Shown here one piece after another: positions 1 through 12,318 of a DNA stretch of 64,000 nucleotides. Each line of letters starts with the position of its first letter. The first letter of the stretch is position 1. Origin of the DNA: Rivularia sp. T60_A2020_040 (GTDB lineage Bacteria; Cyanobacteriota; Cyanobacteriia; Cyanobacteriales; Nostocaceae); assembly GCA_015272215.1 (NCBI GenBank), contig JACYMD010000122.1:89297-153296 (forward strand). Reading direction: 5' to 3'. Under the pieces are notes generated by a model, which saw only the letters and a program-made list of their open reading frames with translations, was not told where the DNA came from and searched no databases. A program made the translations under genes and the position numbers.

Positions 1-1142
1 TAGGCACCCATATACATTGTTTGCTTGTTCCAGGTTTTACCAGCATTCGTAGAACGGTAAAGGTATTTGTCGGAAATCGTGATTACCATGGTGGGATTAT
101 TTCCCTGTACTGCTACAGATGAATAAACTCTTGTTGTGCCATCTGGGGTAATATCAGTCCATTTTCCGTTTTTATATTTACGCACCCCACCGGATTTTTT
201 ACCACCGTTTTTACTATGGGTTCCAAAGCTTACGTAAAGTGTACCATCCTTGGCAACTGTTCCGCGTAAGGGGTCTTTTCCTCCTGCAATGTTCAGCCAT
301 GTTTGACCAGCATCATTGCTACTCCATACCCCTTTTCCGTGGACTCCTACATATATTGTTTTACTTGCTTGATTCGCTTTCCCAGAATTTTGATCGAAAG
401 CGACAAAGGTAAAACCGGGTATATCTTTATTTTCTTTACCATCGGATTTTTTGTATTCCGGTAAGCTTTTAGCTGCTGGTAATCCGCCGCTAACTTGCGT
501 CCATTCTTGGTTTCCGCTTTTTCTCCACAATCCATCTCGACGAGAAGCAAAGTAAATTATCTCACTTTTATTCGGGTCTAATGCTAAACGTTCTCCGGTA
601 TCGGAACGATATTCTTGGTTAGCTCCCATAAAGACATTTTTTTTACCCAAGTCTGTCGGTTTCCAAGTATTTCCCCTATCCTTGGAAACCATTATTTCAC
701 CGGAATATTTATACTTCTTTCTGCCATCTTCGGTAATAATCGAACTGCCATGATTTACCGCAGCATACACACGAATAGGCTTTTGGGAGTCAACCGCGAT
801 ACTCTCAACACCGACACCACCCTTAGAAAAGTTTGTATTAAACATATCCATTAAAGGTATCCATTTCTGATTTTGACGGTCGAAGCGATAAGCACCACCA
901 ATATCAGTACGGACATAGACATCATAAAGTTTTACAGGGGTAATCGCCATACCCGTAACGTAACCCATGCCCTGAATATTAACGTTGCTCCATTTAAAGG
1001 ATTGCGGAATTTTGTTTGGGGTGGACATAACACTAAAGTTGTTCCCAATTAAAACTATTGCGACTGTAGATATCAGTAGCACAAAGAAAATTAATTTACG
1101 TAGTAGAGGCGTGAAATGTACTTGCTTGCTGAGGATATTCAT
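1..1142 (-). CDS. GH74-like (xyloglucanase-type) secreted beta-propeller protein, 3' end beyond window
   Basis: Reading the minus strand from the ATG at 1142 gives 380 codons with no stop before the window edge, so the gene is partial here. Residues about 15-35 form an N-terminal membrane or signal segment. The mature part begins with FKWSNVNIQGMGYVTGM, followed by YVRTDIGGAYRFD (78-88) and WIPLMD. It then shows repeated Asp-box-like pieces such as SKDRGNTWK, SSNDAGQTWL and STNAGKTWN. This order matches GH74 endo-xyloglucanases and related two-propeller enzymes. From family knowledge, the Asp of RTDIGGAYR (here D80) is one of the two catalytic acids; the second would lie beyond the edge. Substrate is inferred only; a non-catalytic BNR/sialidase-like propeller is the alternative. 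No partner gene is visible on this side. Confidence 0.72.
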   Translation of the reverse strand, partial: MNILSKQVHFTPLLRKLIFFVLLISTVAIVLIGNNFSVMSTPNKIPQSFKWSNVNIQGMGYVTGMAITPVKLYDVYVRTDIGGAYRFDRQNQKWIPLMDMFNTNFSKGGVGVESIAVDSQKPIRVYAAVNHGSSIITEDGRKKYKYSGEIMVSKDRGNTWKPTDLGKKNVFMGANQEYRSDTGERLALDPNKSEIIYFASRRDGLWRKSGNQEWTQVSGGLPAAKSLPEYKKSDGKENKDIPGFTFVAFDQNSGKANQASKTIYVGVHGKGVWSSNDAGQTWLNIAGGKDPLRGTVAKDGTLYVSFGTHSKNGGKKSGGVRKYKNGKWTDITPDGTTRVYSSVAVQGNNPTMVITISDKYLYRSTNAGKTWNKQTMYMGA

Positions 1143-1368
1143 TGCTTTGAAACTCTCTCCTTCCTGATGTTCCTTTTTAGGAAGAAAAATAAAAAGTAAA
1201 TTGGAAAAGGAAGTATAAAATTTATAACTATATAGAAACGAATTGTCTTTGTTTTAACATTTATCCTCTGCCTCGCAGGAACGGCAAACGACATCAGTAC
1301 CTGAAAGGACACAGGAGTAACCATTCACTCGTTAAAAAATGTAAGAAAACTTATTCTTACCTTTAAAG

Positions 1369-1935
1369 CTAACGGAACAACCTCGCAACAGCACAGGTAA
1401 AATTTGGAAGCAATGGCGAAGTTAGCTCGTCAGAACTGAATAAAGTTGCAACCAGCTTGAGTTGAGCTTTGTCACGTCTATAAACTTCAACTTGCTGCGA
1501 TCGCCAATCTAAAATCCAATATTCTTGTACTCCTCTAGAAGCGTATAATTTTAACTTTGCTTCTCTGTCTCGGCGTTGGTTTACAACTCCCTCAGAAAGT
1601 ACTTCAACAGCCAAATCTGGCGCTCCGGTTAGGTGTCCAGCGTCATCAATCAAAGTAGAGAGACGTTCAAAACTAACCCAAACCACATCGGGAATTACGT
1701 TATCGGCATCAGTAAAGATAACTCCCGGAGTGGGAATCGCTTGTCCCGACTGGTTTTGTTCTGACCAGTCGTCAAGAACGGTAAAAATTGAACCGATAAC
1801 TTTTTGATGTCTCCAATGAGGTGCTTTAGTCACGAATAACTCCCCATCAATAATTTCGTAGCGATTGCCGTTATCGGGCAGTAATTCAATATCGGCTGTT
1901 GTCCAACGTACTCGGTCTTCAATGCTTTGACTCAT
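1369..1935 (-). CDS. Uma2 family (DUF820) putative restriction-endonuclease-fold protein
   Basis: A protein of 188 residues if it starts at the ATG at 1935, which is preceded by GGGAGAT at good spacing. A longer frame reaches 2061 but its extra residues do not look like the family. Seen motifs are YEIIDGELFV near the N-terminus, IPDVVWVS, then APDLAVEVLSEG and GVQEYWILDWR. These are the hallmarks of the Uma2/DUF820 family, which adopts a PD-(D/E)XK nuclease fold and is greatly expanded in filamentous cyanobacteria. The biological role of most members is unknown. It stands alone, between the GH74-like gene and the apc cluster. Confidence 0.9.
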   Translation of the reverse strand: MSQSIEDRVRWTTADIELLPDNGNRYEIIDGELFVTKAPHWRHQKVIGSIFTVLDDWSEQNQSGQAIPTPGVIFTDADNVIPDVVWVSFERLSTLIDDAGHLTGAPDLAVEVLSEGVVNQRRDREAKLKLYASRGVQEYWILDWRSQQVEVYRRDKAQLKLVATLFSSDELTSPLLPNFTCAVARLFR

Positions 1936-2160
1936 GGCTTTTATCTCCCGCGCTATCAGTATTTTAACAAAACTGTTATTCACAACTTGAGGGAAGGTAA
2001 ATAGGTCAGCACGGAAAATTATCATTGAGACAAGGCAAAAGGCTGTCTTGCTTTCTTGCAAGAGGTAAGAGGGTTTAAGATTGATTTAGATTTCTTTACA
2101 TAACGCTGTTTTTTTGTACCGACTTACTTAGTGCGACCCGAAAAGGTCGCTCTTTGACTA

Positions 2161-2186
2161 GCAGGGAGCGAGACGCTCCCACTACA
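2161..2186. repeat. dispersed GGGAGCG/CGCTCCC hairpin repeat
   Basis: Arms 2164-2170 and 2174-2180 pair perfectly around AGA. The same core, in opposite orientation and with the same GTAGT flank, recurs at 59991-60014. Related hairpins with GCAAGCG or GCGAGCG arms are at 37640-37656 and 59920-59936. Confidence 0.75.
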
Positions 2187-2267
2187 AACGCATTACCCGT
2201 CAAAGTTAGTGTGACAGACTACTAGTAGTTACAGCACTTTGCAAGCTTCTACTCTCAAATAACATAC

Positions 2268-2291
2268 AAAAAAGAGGTCTTTTTTGACCTC
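2268..2291 (-). terminator. Rho-independent terminator after apcC
   Basis: On the minus strand GAGGTC (2291-2286), a six-A loop, GACCTC (2279-2274), then six T (2273-2268). It lies 57 bases past the apcC stop and would end the apcEABC transcript. Confidence 0.8.
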
Positions 2292-2347
2292 TTCACAACT
2301 TCCTAAAATGATATATGGTTTATTTTTGAATTATTTTAATTTAATAT

Positions 2348-2551
2348 CTACGCTAAACCAGTATTCATACCTTGCTTTCCGGTAGCTAATTCTACTTTAA
2401 CAATTGTGCCACCCATTTTTTGAATGCGTTGCTGTTCGCGGAACCAGTTTTCGTAAGGAACTAGTTTAGTAAAGTAGGTATTTTGTAGTTCGCGCTGAGT
2501 ACGAATTCTACTTTGGCTGGGAACGCAAGCAGTAACTTTAAACATCCGCAT
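2348..2551 (-). CDS. apcC: Phycobilisome small core linker LC7.8 (ApcC)
   Basis: A protein of 67 residues, the normal ApcC size, starting MRMFKVTACVPS and containing TQRELQNTYFTKLVPYENW and a terminal KVELATGKQG segment. This is the CpcD-like fold of the allophycocyanin core linker, which sits in the central hole of terminal allophycocyanin trimers and stabilises the core cylinders on the cytoplasmic face of the thylakoid. The start at 2551 has AGGAG about ten bases upstream. It is last in the run apcE, apcA, apcB, apcC, all on the minus strand, and a terminator follows at 2268-2291. Confidence 0.97.
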   Translation of the reverse strand: MRMFKVTACVPSQSRIRTQRELQNTYFTKLVPYENWFREQQRIQKMGGTIVKVELATGKQGMNTGLA

Positions 2552-2827
2552 GGGGTTAAATCTCCTAATAGTAACAATTGAAAATTTTTTAACAAGCTGA
2601 ATATCAGAAATCTACATTACGGTGTCAGTCTAAAACTCCTACACCAGAATTCTGAATTCTTTTTTATTTATTTCAAAAGAGCAAATCTTTATCAAATTAT
2701 TGCAAGGCTGGAAATCAATCATCAATACTAGACAGCTAACACATATCAGTTCAAATGCTGAAAAGATGAGCAATCAGACTTTCTAGCACTCATAACTGAT
2801 TCCCAGACCTCTATCATAAAAATGCTA

Positions 2828-3313
2828 CTAGCTTAAGCCAGAGCAAATGTAGTCGAAGTATACACCCATTTCCTTACCAGCGTCGGGACCAACCAAGCTA
2901 GCGGTAACTTCTTTCATTGACTGAATAGCTTGTACAGTAGCTCCAACGGGTACACCCAAGGAGTTGTAGGTTTCTTTCAAACCGTTTAGTACGCGCTCAT
3001 CCAAGATGGAAGGATCGCCAGCCAACATAGCGTAGGTGGAGTAGCGTAAGTAGTAATCCAAATCGCGGATACAAGCAGCGTAACGGCGAGTGGTGTACAT
3101 ATTACCACCAGGACGGGTGATATCAGAGTACAACAAGGATTTAGCTACAGCTTCTTTGACGATCGCAGCAGCATTAGCAGCAATAGAAGTAGCAGCACGT
3201 ACTCTCAACTCACCAGTTTGGAAGTAGCCTTTGAGCTTTTCCATTGCGCTGGTATCGAGGTACTTACCTTGAACGTCCGAAGAATTGATAACAGAAGTAA
3301 TTGCGTCTTGCAT
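2828..3313 (-). CDS. apcB: Allophycocyanin beta subunit
   Basis: A protein of 161 residues with the globin-like phycobiliprotein fold. Cys81 in [16 protein letters not shown] is the phycocyanobilin attachment site, and Asn71 in RPGGNMY is the position methylated in beta phycobiliproteins. It pairs with ApcA to make the alpha-beta monomer of the phycobilisome core, which passes energy to the photosystems. The start has AGGAAA upstream. Spacing is 153 bases from apcA and 276 bases to apcC, which agrees with one operon that may have extra internal promoters or processing sites. Confidence 0.98.
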   Translation of the reverse strand: MQDAITSVINSSDVQGKYLDTSAMEKLKGYFQTGELRVRAATSIAANAAAIVKEAVAKSLLYSDITRPGGNMYTTRRYAACIRDLDYYLRYSTYAMLAGDPSILDERVLNGLKETYNSLGVPVGATVQAIQSMKEVTASLVGPDAGKEMGVYFDYICSGLS

Positions 3314-3466
3314 GATTATTATTTCCTAATTTCCAACTGTTTTACAACACCTGGGAGATGTGATGTGGCAAATAGATCAGGCTTTTGTTTATTATCATCC
3401 CCGCTATAAATAGAGAGACTTTCAACATTTGACCAAAATCTATGTAAATAGGGGAATCAACTCACC

Positions 3467-3952
3467 CTACTGCATTGCACCTACTAAATAGTCGAAGTAA
3501 GCACCAGCTTCACCAGAGTCTTCAGCAGACATCATGCCAGTAGCAACGTTTTTCATTGCACGAACGCCTTCAGCAACTGCGTCAATAGGAGTTCCCAAAG
3601 ACCTGTACATTTCGCGAACGCCTACAATCCCAATTTCTTCAATGGGTGTAACATCACCAGCAACGATACCGTAGGTAACTAAGCGCAGATAATAATCCAT
3701 ATCGCGCAAGCAGGTAGCGGTCATTTCTTGACCATAAGCGTTACCACCAGGAGATACAACATCGGGACGCTTTTGGAACAGTTGGTCTCCAGCTTGTTTA
3801 ACGATGCGCTCGCGGTTTTCGGTGAGCATTTGAGCAACACGCAAACGGCGTTCGCCACTTGTAGCAAAGCTCTTAATTCTATCTAGTTCGCCGGGGCTAA
3901 GGTAGCGAGCCTCTGCATCAGCATTCACGATGGACTTCGTGACGATACTCAT
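3467..3952 (-). CDS. apcA: Allophycocyanin alpha subunit
   Basis: A protein of 161 residues, [19 protein letters not shown] at the N-terminus, with Cys81 in [17 protein letters not shown] binding phycocyanobilin. It is the alpha partner of ApcB in the phycobilisome core. A strong GGAGGAA lies upstream of the ATG at 3952. The gene is separated from apcE by a 384-base region that probably holds its own promoter, since apcAB are needed in much greater amount than apcE. Identity is secure from sequence and context. Confidence 0.98.
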   Translation of the reverse strand: MSIVTKSIVNADAEARYLSPGELDRIKSFATSGERRLRVAQMLTENRERIVKQAGDQLFQKRPDVVSPGGNAYGQEMTATCLRDMDYYLRLVTYGIVAGDVTPIEEIGIVGVREMYRSLGTPIDAVAEGVRAMKNVATGMMSAEDSGEAGAYFDYLVGAMQ

Positions 3953-4336
3953 TATAAGGATTCCTCCAATACGAATGAAACCTGAGTGGATTTGAAAGTG
4001 GTGTGACTGAAAAACGGTTAGCTGAGTTCAGTTACTGCGGAACTTTTCATGATTCCCAGCCTGTTTGAGTAAACACCAGTACGCAAAAAGGAAACTCAAT
4101 TACCTTCAAAAATTATTCTCCGGCATTTTGTTGAGTATTTATGACTCTTTTTAACACTTTGTAACATTAATTTTCATGTTCGCCGGTTTTTGGCAGTTGG
4201 TAATTGGGGATTGGTAATTGATATACCTCCCACAAAAAGGTGAGTGAGGATTGAGAATTGGTAATTGGAAAGTAAAATTTTTACCCATTACCCATTACCC
4301 ATTCCCCATACCCAACCTTTGACCTTTAACCTGAAT
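3953..4336. other. apcE-apcA intergenic leader
   Basis: No gene seen. The part nearest apcA (3953-4190) is the probable leader and promoter of apcAB. The part nearest the apcE stop is made of degenerate and exact heptamer repeats (GGTAATT / ACCCATT type). Confidence 0.5.
4281..4313. repeat. tandem heptanucleotide repeat (ACCCATT type)
   Basis: Short tandem copies of TACCCAT/TCCCCAT units just past the apcE stop. Degenerate GGTAATT units precede it (4195-4270). This is the short tandemly repeated repetitive sequence type typical of filamentous cyanobacteria. Confidence 0.8.
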
Positions 4337-7804
<3,468 letters not shown>

Positions 7805-7946
7805 TTAGGCTTCAAGGAGCGGCGTGTTTTTTACTTTTACCGTGTTGCCTTCAAGACTGCCAAAAATTTTAACCCACTAGCTTTTAGATTAGAATGTTTT
7901 GAGTTTTATCGGGGTGTTTATTAAGAAGTATGTCGAAAACACATAA

Positions 7947-7976
7947 TGTAGAGACGCGATATGTTGCGTCTCTACA
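7947..7976. repeat. GTAGAGACG hairpin repeat overlapping a stop codon
   Basis: Arms TGTAGAGACGC (7947-7957) and GCGTCTCTACA (7966-7976) pair over 11 bases. The right arm contains the stop codon (7972-7974) of the sugar dehydrogenase-like gene, so the hairpin may also end its transcript. Relatives are at 16819-16847, 43191-43214, 28053-28107 and, degraded, 13347-13376. Confidence 0.8.
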
Positions 7977-9171
7977 GTGTTGCATCCAATCGAATCAACT
8001 GCCCATTGCTCTGATCTGTAATCACATATAATTTACCATCGGGAGCTACCTTCACATCACGCACGCGCTGACCGATTTCGATGGATTTTTGACTGACAAT
8101 TCTACCTTCTCCATCTAATTCGATATGGCGAACATCTTGGGAAACTAATCCCCCCGCAAATAAATCACCGTTATAAAATGCTAATCCAGAAGGCGCGATT
8201 GCTGGTGTCCAAACGACTTTGGGGTCTACCATACCCGGACGAGAGCGTTCTTGAGAAATTTCCCCTCCACTATATTCACGACTATGAGTAACAACAGGCC
8301 AGCCATAATTTTCCCCTGCTTCTATCAGGTTGAGTTCATCACCACCACGGGAACCGTGTTCGGTTGACCATATTCTTTTACTTTCCGGGTCGATGGTCAG
8401 TCCTTGTATATTACGATGTCCGTAACTCCAGATAGCTGGATTGGCATTTTTTGATGTGACAAAGGGATTATCTTTGGGGATAGAACCATCATCATTTAAG
8501 CGGACAATTTTACCAAGTTGACTATCGAGCTTTTGAGCTTGTTCGCGAGGAAGTTCGCCATTAATTTTCAGTGGTGGATTCCCACCGTCACCAATTGCGA
8601 ACAACATCGTATTATCCGGTAGCCAAACGATGCGGGAACCAAAATGCTGTCCACCGGGTTTGCTGGGTGATGCTTCAAAGATTACTTGTAAGTCGGTTAA
8701 TGCTTTACCGTCGAATTTAGCTCTGGCAACTCTGGTACGGTTCGCTTGTTGGGTACCGTGGGAATAACTTAGATACACAAAACGATTTTCGGCAAAGTTG
8801 GGGTGAAGCGAAATTTCCATCAAGCCACCTTGACTAACGGCAAAGACTTCGGGAACTCCGGTTATGGGTGTTGCTTCGAGTACTCCATTACGAACAATTC
8901 GCAATCTACCGGGACGTTCGGTAATTAACATTGCTCCATCCGGCAACCATGTCATGCTCCAAGGATTTTCTAAACCTTCTAAAATCTTTGTTTTTTGAAA
9001 GTTCCTAACCTGTGGAACATTTTTTGAAGATGGGACTTCATAGCTTGACTCGGAACCGATTGCTGATGAATCATTTGAGGGATTTTGTGCTGAGGAACAC
9101 CCAGCAGCAATAAACGCGATTGATGCCATCCCGGATAAAAGTCGCTTTGATAAATATGATGGGAAATACAT
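7972..9171 (-). CDS. PQQ-dependent sugar dehydrogenase-like lipoprotein (GSDH/YliI family)
   Basis: A protein of 399 residues. An N-terminal signal ends in the lipobox FIAAGC with Cys25, so it is probably a membrane-anchored periplasmic lipoprotein. A linker rich in Ser follows, then the six-bladed propeller of the glucose/sorbosone dehydrogenase family: LENPWSMTWLPDGAMLITER, GGLMEISLHPNF, FGSRIVWLPDNTML, IWSYGHRNIQGL and TEHGSRGGDELN. Family members oxidise aldose sugars with pyrroloquinoline quinone. I cannot tell whether this organism makes PQQ, so the substrate and cofactor are inferred. The gene stands alone, divergent from the PEP-CTERM gene across about 630 bases. Confidence 0.88.
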   Translation of the reverse strand: MYFPSYLSKRLLSGMASIAFIAAGCSSAQNPSNDSSAIGSESSYEVPSSKNVPQVRNFQKTKILEGLENPWSMTWLPDGAMLITERPGRLRIVRNGVLEATPITGVPEVFAVSQGGLMEISLHPNFAENRFVYLSYSHGTQQANRTRVARAKFDGKALTDLQVIFEASPSKPGGQHFGSRIVWLPDNTMLFAIGDGGNPPLKINGELPREQAQKLDSQLGKIVRLNDDGSIPKDNPFVTSKNANPAIWSYGHRNIQGLTIDPESKRIWSTEHGSRGGDELNLIEAGENYGWPVVTHSREYSGGEISQERSRPGMVDPKVVWTPAIAPSGLAFYNGDLFAGGLVSQDVRHIELDGEGRIVSQKSIEIGQRVRDVKVAPDGKLYVITDQSNGQLIRLDATL

Positions 9172-9802
9172 TTTAGGTCAAAGGTTAAAGGTTGAAGGTT
9201 AAAGGTTAAAGGTTTAATTAAACATAGTTAGCAATAAATTCGTTTTCCTAAACTATTTATTAGCAGAATAAGGAGAATTTTTGATATTTTTGATATTTTT
9301 TTGATATTTTGATTTTGATGCTCAAATGTGACATGAGAATGTCAACAATTCATTCATAATCTTACAACTCTTATAGTAAAGGTATCTTGTCCGTGCGCTT
9401 ATTATCGAACCGAAAGATGAGTTTGATTTATCTCTCAGACAAACAGGAATCAAAGATTCGAGAGCCATCTAAATTAATTCACTTTGATAATATATCCATT
9501 TAGTAAAGTTATTTCGCTGATTTTTAGTATAAAACAATATTTTTACCGCTGTTAACTTCATTTTAATTCTATGTAGTAAGAACTAATACCGGAGTCAATA
9601 TTGAGTGAAATAAAGCCAGGTAAAGGGAATTATTATTTGTTGTACTGATACTTCATATTTTATTTATCAATTGTCTTAAAGTTAATATTGCTTCTTCATA
9701 ATTGAATTCAGTTTTTTCTCGGATTTACGTTTAAATAATGCTTTTGATACATTTTGATAGTTGAAGCAAAACAAAACTTTCTAAAAACTAACGAGATCTA
9801 AA
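9172..9802. other. AT-rich intergenic region
   Basis: No gene seen. It starts with a heptamer array (9177-9215) and a TTTTTGATA direct-repeat run (9280-9320). The rest is AT-rich and is the likely shared upstream region of two divergent exported proteins. Confidence 0.5.
9177..9215. repeat. tandem heptamer AAAGGTT array
   Basis: Five to six near-exact AAAGGTT units directly upstream of the sugar dehydrogenase-like start codon. Confidence 0.8.
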
Positions 9803-10444
9803 ATGATAAATAATTTATTGCAAAAGGTTTTAGTTTCCACTGCCGTTGGTACAGTAATTGGATTTTCTGCAATTATTGGTACTGTTAATTCAGCAATGGC
9901 TGCATTAACAATTAACTCTCCATCAGTAAATAACAAAGGTCAAACACAAGATATTTCTAATATTGTCCTCTATCTTCAAGATAATTCTGGAACAATTAGT
10001 AAAGTAAAAATTGATAGCGTTTCAGGTACAAAGTCTTACGATGCTACAAATTTTTTAAACAAATATTATCCGGATTCTCAAGTAGTAGCTTACACTGTAA
10101 AAGCTGGGAATAATAAATCAGATATGGGTCCTGGAGAAGGTGACTTGTTCGTTTTAAATCAACAAAGCACTTTACCCAAGGGTGCTGCTAACACAACTTA
10201 TCAATATTCACAAGTTTCTCAAATTCAGCCTAGTGCACAAGCACCTGCTCCTACCCCAGTTGTACAAGAACCTGCTCCAACGCCAGTTGTAGAAGAACCT
10301 GACATACAACCAGGAAGAAATACTTATGCTCTAGCAGAAGAACCTCCCACCGAAAAAGTTAAAGTTCCTGAGCCTGGAAGCATAGTCGCGATCGCAATTT
10401 TTGGAATCGGTGGATTAGTCGCTAAAAAGAAAGTCTCTTCTTAA
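9803..10444 (+). CDS. PEP-CTERM sorted exported protein, unknown function
   Basis: A protein of 213 residues. It has a signal peptide (about 1-33, ending NSAMA), a globular middle of unknown family (34-135), and a proline-rich direct repeat PAPTPVVQEPAPTPVVEEP (about 150-168). The C-terminal tripartite signal is VPEPGS, a hydrophobic span AIAIFGIGGLVA and a basic tail KKK. That tail is the PEP-CTERM motif, recognised by exosortase-type systems in organisms making extracellular polysaccharide. No exosortase gene is in the window. A surface or matrix protein is likely, without a known biochemical role. Confidence 0.85.
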   Translation: MINNLLQKVLVSTAVGTVIGFSAIIGTVNSAMAALTINSPSVNNKGQTQDISNIVLYLQDNSGTISKVKIDSVSGTKSYDATNFLNKYYPDSQVVAYTVKAGNNKSDMGPGEGDLFVLNQQSTLPKGAANTTYQYSQVSQIQPSAQAPAPTPVVQEPAPTPVVEEPDIQPGRNTYALAEEPPTEKVKVPEPGSIVAIAIFGIGGLVAKKKVSS

Positions 10445-10754
10445 GAATTTACCAGAATCAAAAGGGTTGCATCACTATTTTATAATTCTAACTAAACCAA
10501 GTTATTGCTCTTACGCTTCCAACGTCATAATTAATCTTTAAAAAGAATAAATAGCCACGAATATTTAATCAAAACTTCTATACTCTATGGGTGAGTGTAG
10601 AGGTTTTTGTGTATGAATAAATTGAGGGGATTAGTGAAACTATTTTTTGAATTATTGCGATAAAAATATAATGCCATTATCTAATTACTTTACAGCAAAG
10701 AAAATCTAAGATAGTATGCGAGCAAAAAGCATATTTTACTATAATTTTTCCACA

Positions 10755-12167
10755 ATGAATGATTATTCCCAAGCGGTTGATTTTACTACTAACAGAGAAA
10801 ACCTCGATTTTAAAACAAAATTAGCTTATGGTGTTGGAGAGTTAGCAGGAGCAATTCCTAACAATATTTTGGTTTTTTTTGCGCTGTATTTTTTTACCAA
10901 TGTTGCTGGATTAAATCCTAGTTTTGCTGGTAGCCTTTTATTGATTGGTAAAGCCTGGGATGCCTTTAATGACCCTTTGATTGGCTGGTTAAGCGATAAA
11001 ACTCGCTCTCCTCTGGGTAGACGTTACCCTTGGATGCTTGCTGGTGCAATTCCTTTGGGGATATCTTTTATATTATTTTGGATTGTTCCACCGACTCGAA
11101 ACCAATGGCAACTGTTTGCTTATTATAGTATTATTTCTCTTATTTATTACGCCGCTATTAGTTCAGTTTTAGTTCCTTTTTCGACATTAGCAGCCGAACT
11201 AACTCAAGGTTACAACGAACGCACAAATTTAGTTAGTTTCAAATCTTCTTTTGCGATTGGTGGAAGTATTTTCGCGTTAATATTAGCTCAAATTATTTTA
11301 GATATTGTAGAAGCACCCCGGAGCTATTTATATTTAGGTGCTATCAGTGCTTTGCTATCAATTTTGGCGATTTTGTTTTGTGTTTGGGGTACTTATAAAC
11401 GCTATAAAATAATTGATAATCAACGCCAAAAAATTCAACGTAAGCCATCAGACCCAATTTTTAAACAATTCAAAATAGCTTTAAACAACAAACCTTTTCT
11501 GTATGTGATTGGGATTTATCTTTGTTCTTGGCTAGGGGTACAAGTAACGGCAGCAATCTTACCTTATTACGTCGTAGACTGGATGAAATTACCAAAAACT
11601 CATTTTACCCAAATGGCTTTAGCAGTGCAAGGAACGGCATTAATTATGATGTTTTTCTGGAGTGCAATGGGGCAGAAATTTGGTAAAAAAGCTATTTATT
11701 GTATGGGTATACCTGCAACAATTATTGCTCAAGCTGGATTTTTCTTTCTTCAACCAGGACAAGTTTTGTTAATGTATATCTTGGCAGTTATGGCAGGAAT
11801 TGGTATTTCTGTTGCTTATCTTGTACCTTGGTCAATGTTACCGGATGTAGTGGATTTAGATGAGTTAAATACCGGGCAACGTCGAGAAGGAATTTTTTAT
11901 GGATTTGTAGTACAATTGCAAAAATTTGGTGTTGCAGGAGCGTTATTTTTGGTAGGTAAAATATTAGATTGGTCGGGATTAATACCCACTGTTGCATCTC
12001 AAGCACCTCCCATACAACCAGATTCAGCATTGTTAGCAATTCGTTTAATAATTGGTCCAATGCCGACTTTAATGTTAATTATTGGTTTAGTTTTAGCTTA
12101 TTTTTATCCAATTACTCGTTCTAAACATGAGGAAATTGTTTTGAAAATTAATGAAAAAAGGGAATAG
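10755..12167 (+). CDS. MFS transporter of the GPH (glycoside-pentoside-hexuronide:cation) type
   Basis: About 470 residues with twelve predicted membrane spans. Family signatures are KLAYGVGELAGAIPNN at the start, GKAWDAFNDPLIGWLSDKTR with the conserved GRRYPWM loop, and the second-half motif WSMLPDVVDLDELNTGQRREG. Members import sugars or related solutes with Na+ or H+; the substrate here is unknown. I prefer the ATG at 10755; an in-frame ATG at 10716 adds 13 residues and neither has a clear ribosome binding site. A hairpin element follows the stop at once. Confidence 0.88.
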   Translation: MNDYSQAVDFTTNRENLDFKTKLAYGVGELAGAIPNNILVFFALYFFTNVAGLNPSFAGSLLLIGKAWDAFNDPLIGWLSDKTRSPLGRRYPWMLAGAIPLGISFILFWIVPPTRNQWQLFAYYSIISLIYYAAISSVLVPFSTLAAELTQGYNERTNLVSFKSSFAIGGSIFALILAQIILDIVEAPRSYLYLGAISALLSILAILFCVWGTYKRYKIIDNQRQKIQRKPSDPIFKQFKIALNNKPFLYVIGIYLCSWLGVQVTAAILPYYVVDWMKLPKTHFTQMALAVQGTALIMMFFWSAMGQKFGKKAIYCMGIPATIIAQAGFFFLQPGQVLLMYILAVMAGIGISVAYLVPWSMLPDVVDLDELNTGQRREGIFYGFVVQLQKFGVAGALFLVGKILDWSGLIPTVASQAPPIQPDSALLAIRLIIGPMPTLMLIIGLVLAYFYPITRSKHEEIVLKINEKRE

Positions 12168-12200
12168 GGAAGAGGGAAGAGAGAATAACACTCATAACAT

Positions 12201-12300
12201 AACCTCACCCCGCCGTACTGCTCCCCTCTCCTAATATACGGAGAGGGGATGGGGGTGAGGTTTTACGAAGTGTATTGCACTCAACCGAAAAGGGCTATAT
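12201..12300. repeat. CCTCACCCC/GGGGTGAGG hairpin element (MITE-like), 5' truncated copy
   Basis: Nested complementary arms: AACCTCACCCC with GGGGGTGAGGTT outside, and CTCCCCTCTCC with GGAGAGGGGA inside. The right end continues ...GCACTCAACCGAAAAGGGCTATAT like the copy at 29217-29350, but the left outer arm is missing here. Confidence 0.85.
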
Positions 12301-12318
12301 TTTATTTTTTATTATCTT

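Larger units (their letters stand above)
1936..2347. other. intergenic region with hairpin repeat and apc terminator
   Basis: No gene seen. It holds the Uma2 promoter side, one dispersed hairpin repeat (2161-2186) and the terminator at the end of the apcC transcript (2268-2291). Confidence 0.6.

Noticed and set aside
1139..1324. 61-codon minus-strand frame upstream of the GH74-like gene
   Set aside because: Overlaps the GH74-like start in another frame and has no ribosome site or coding features.
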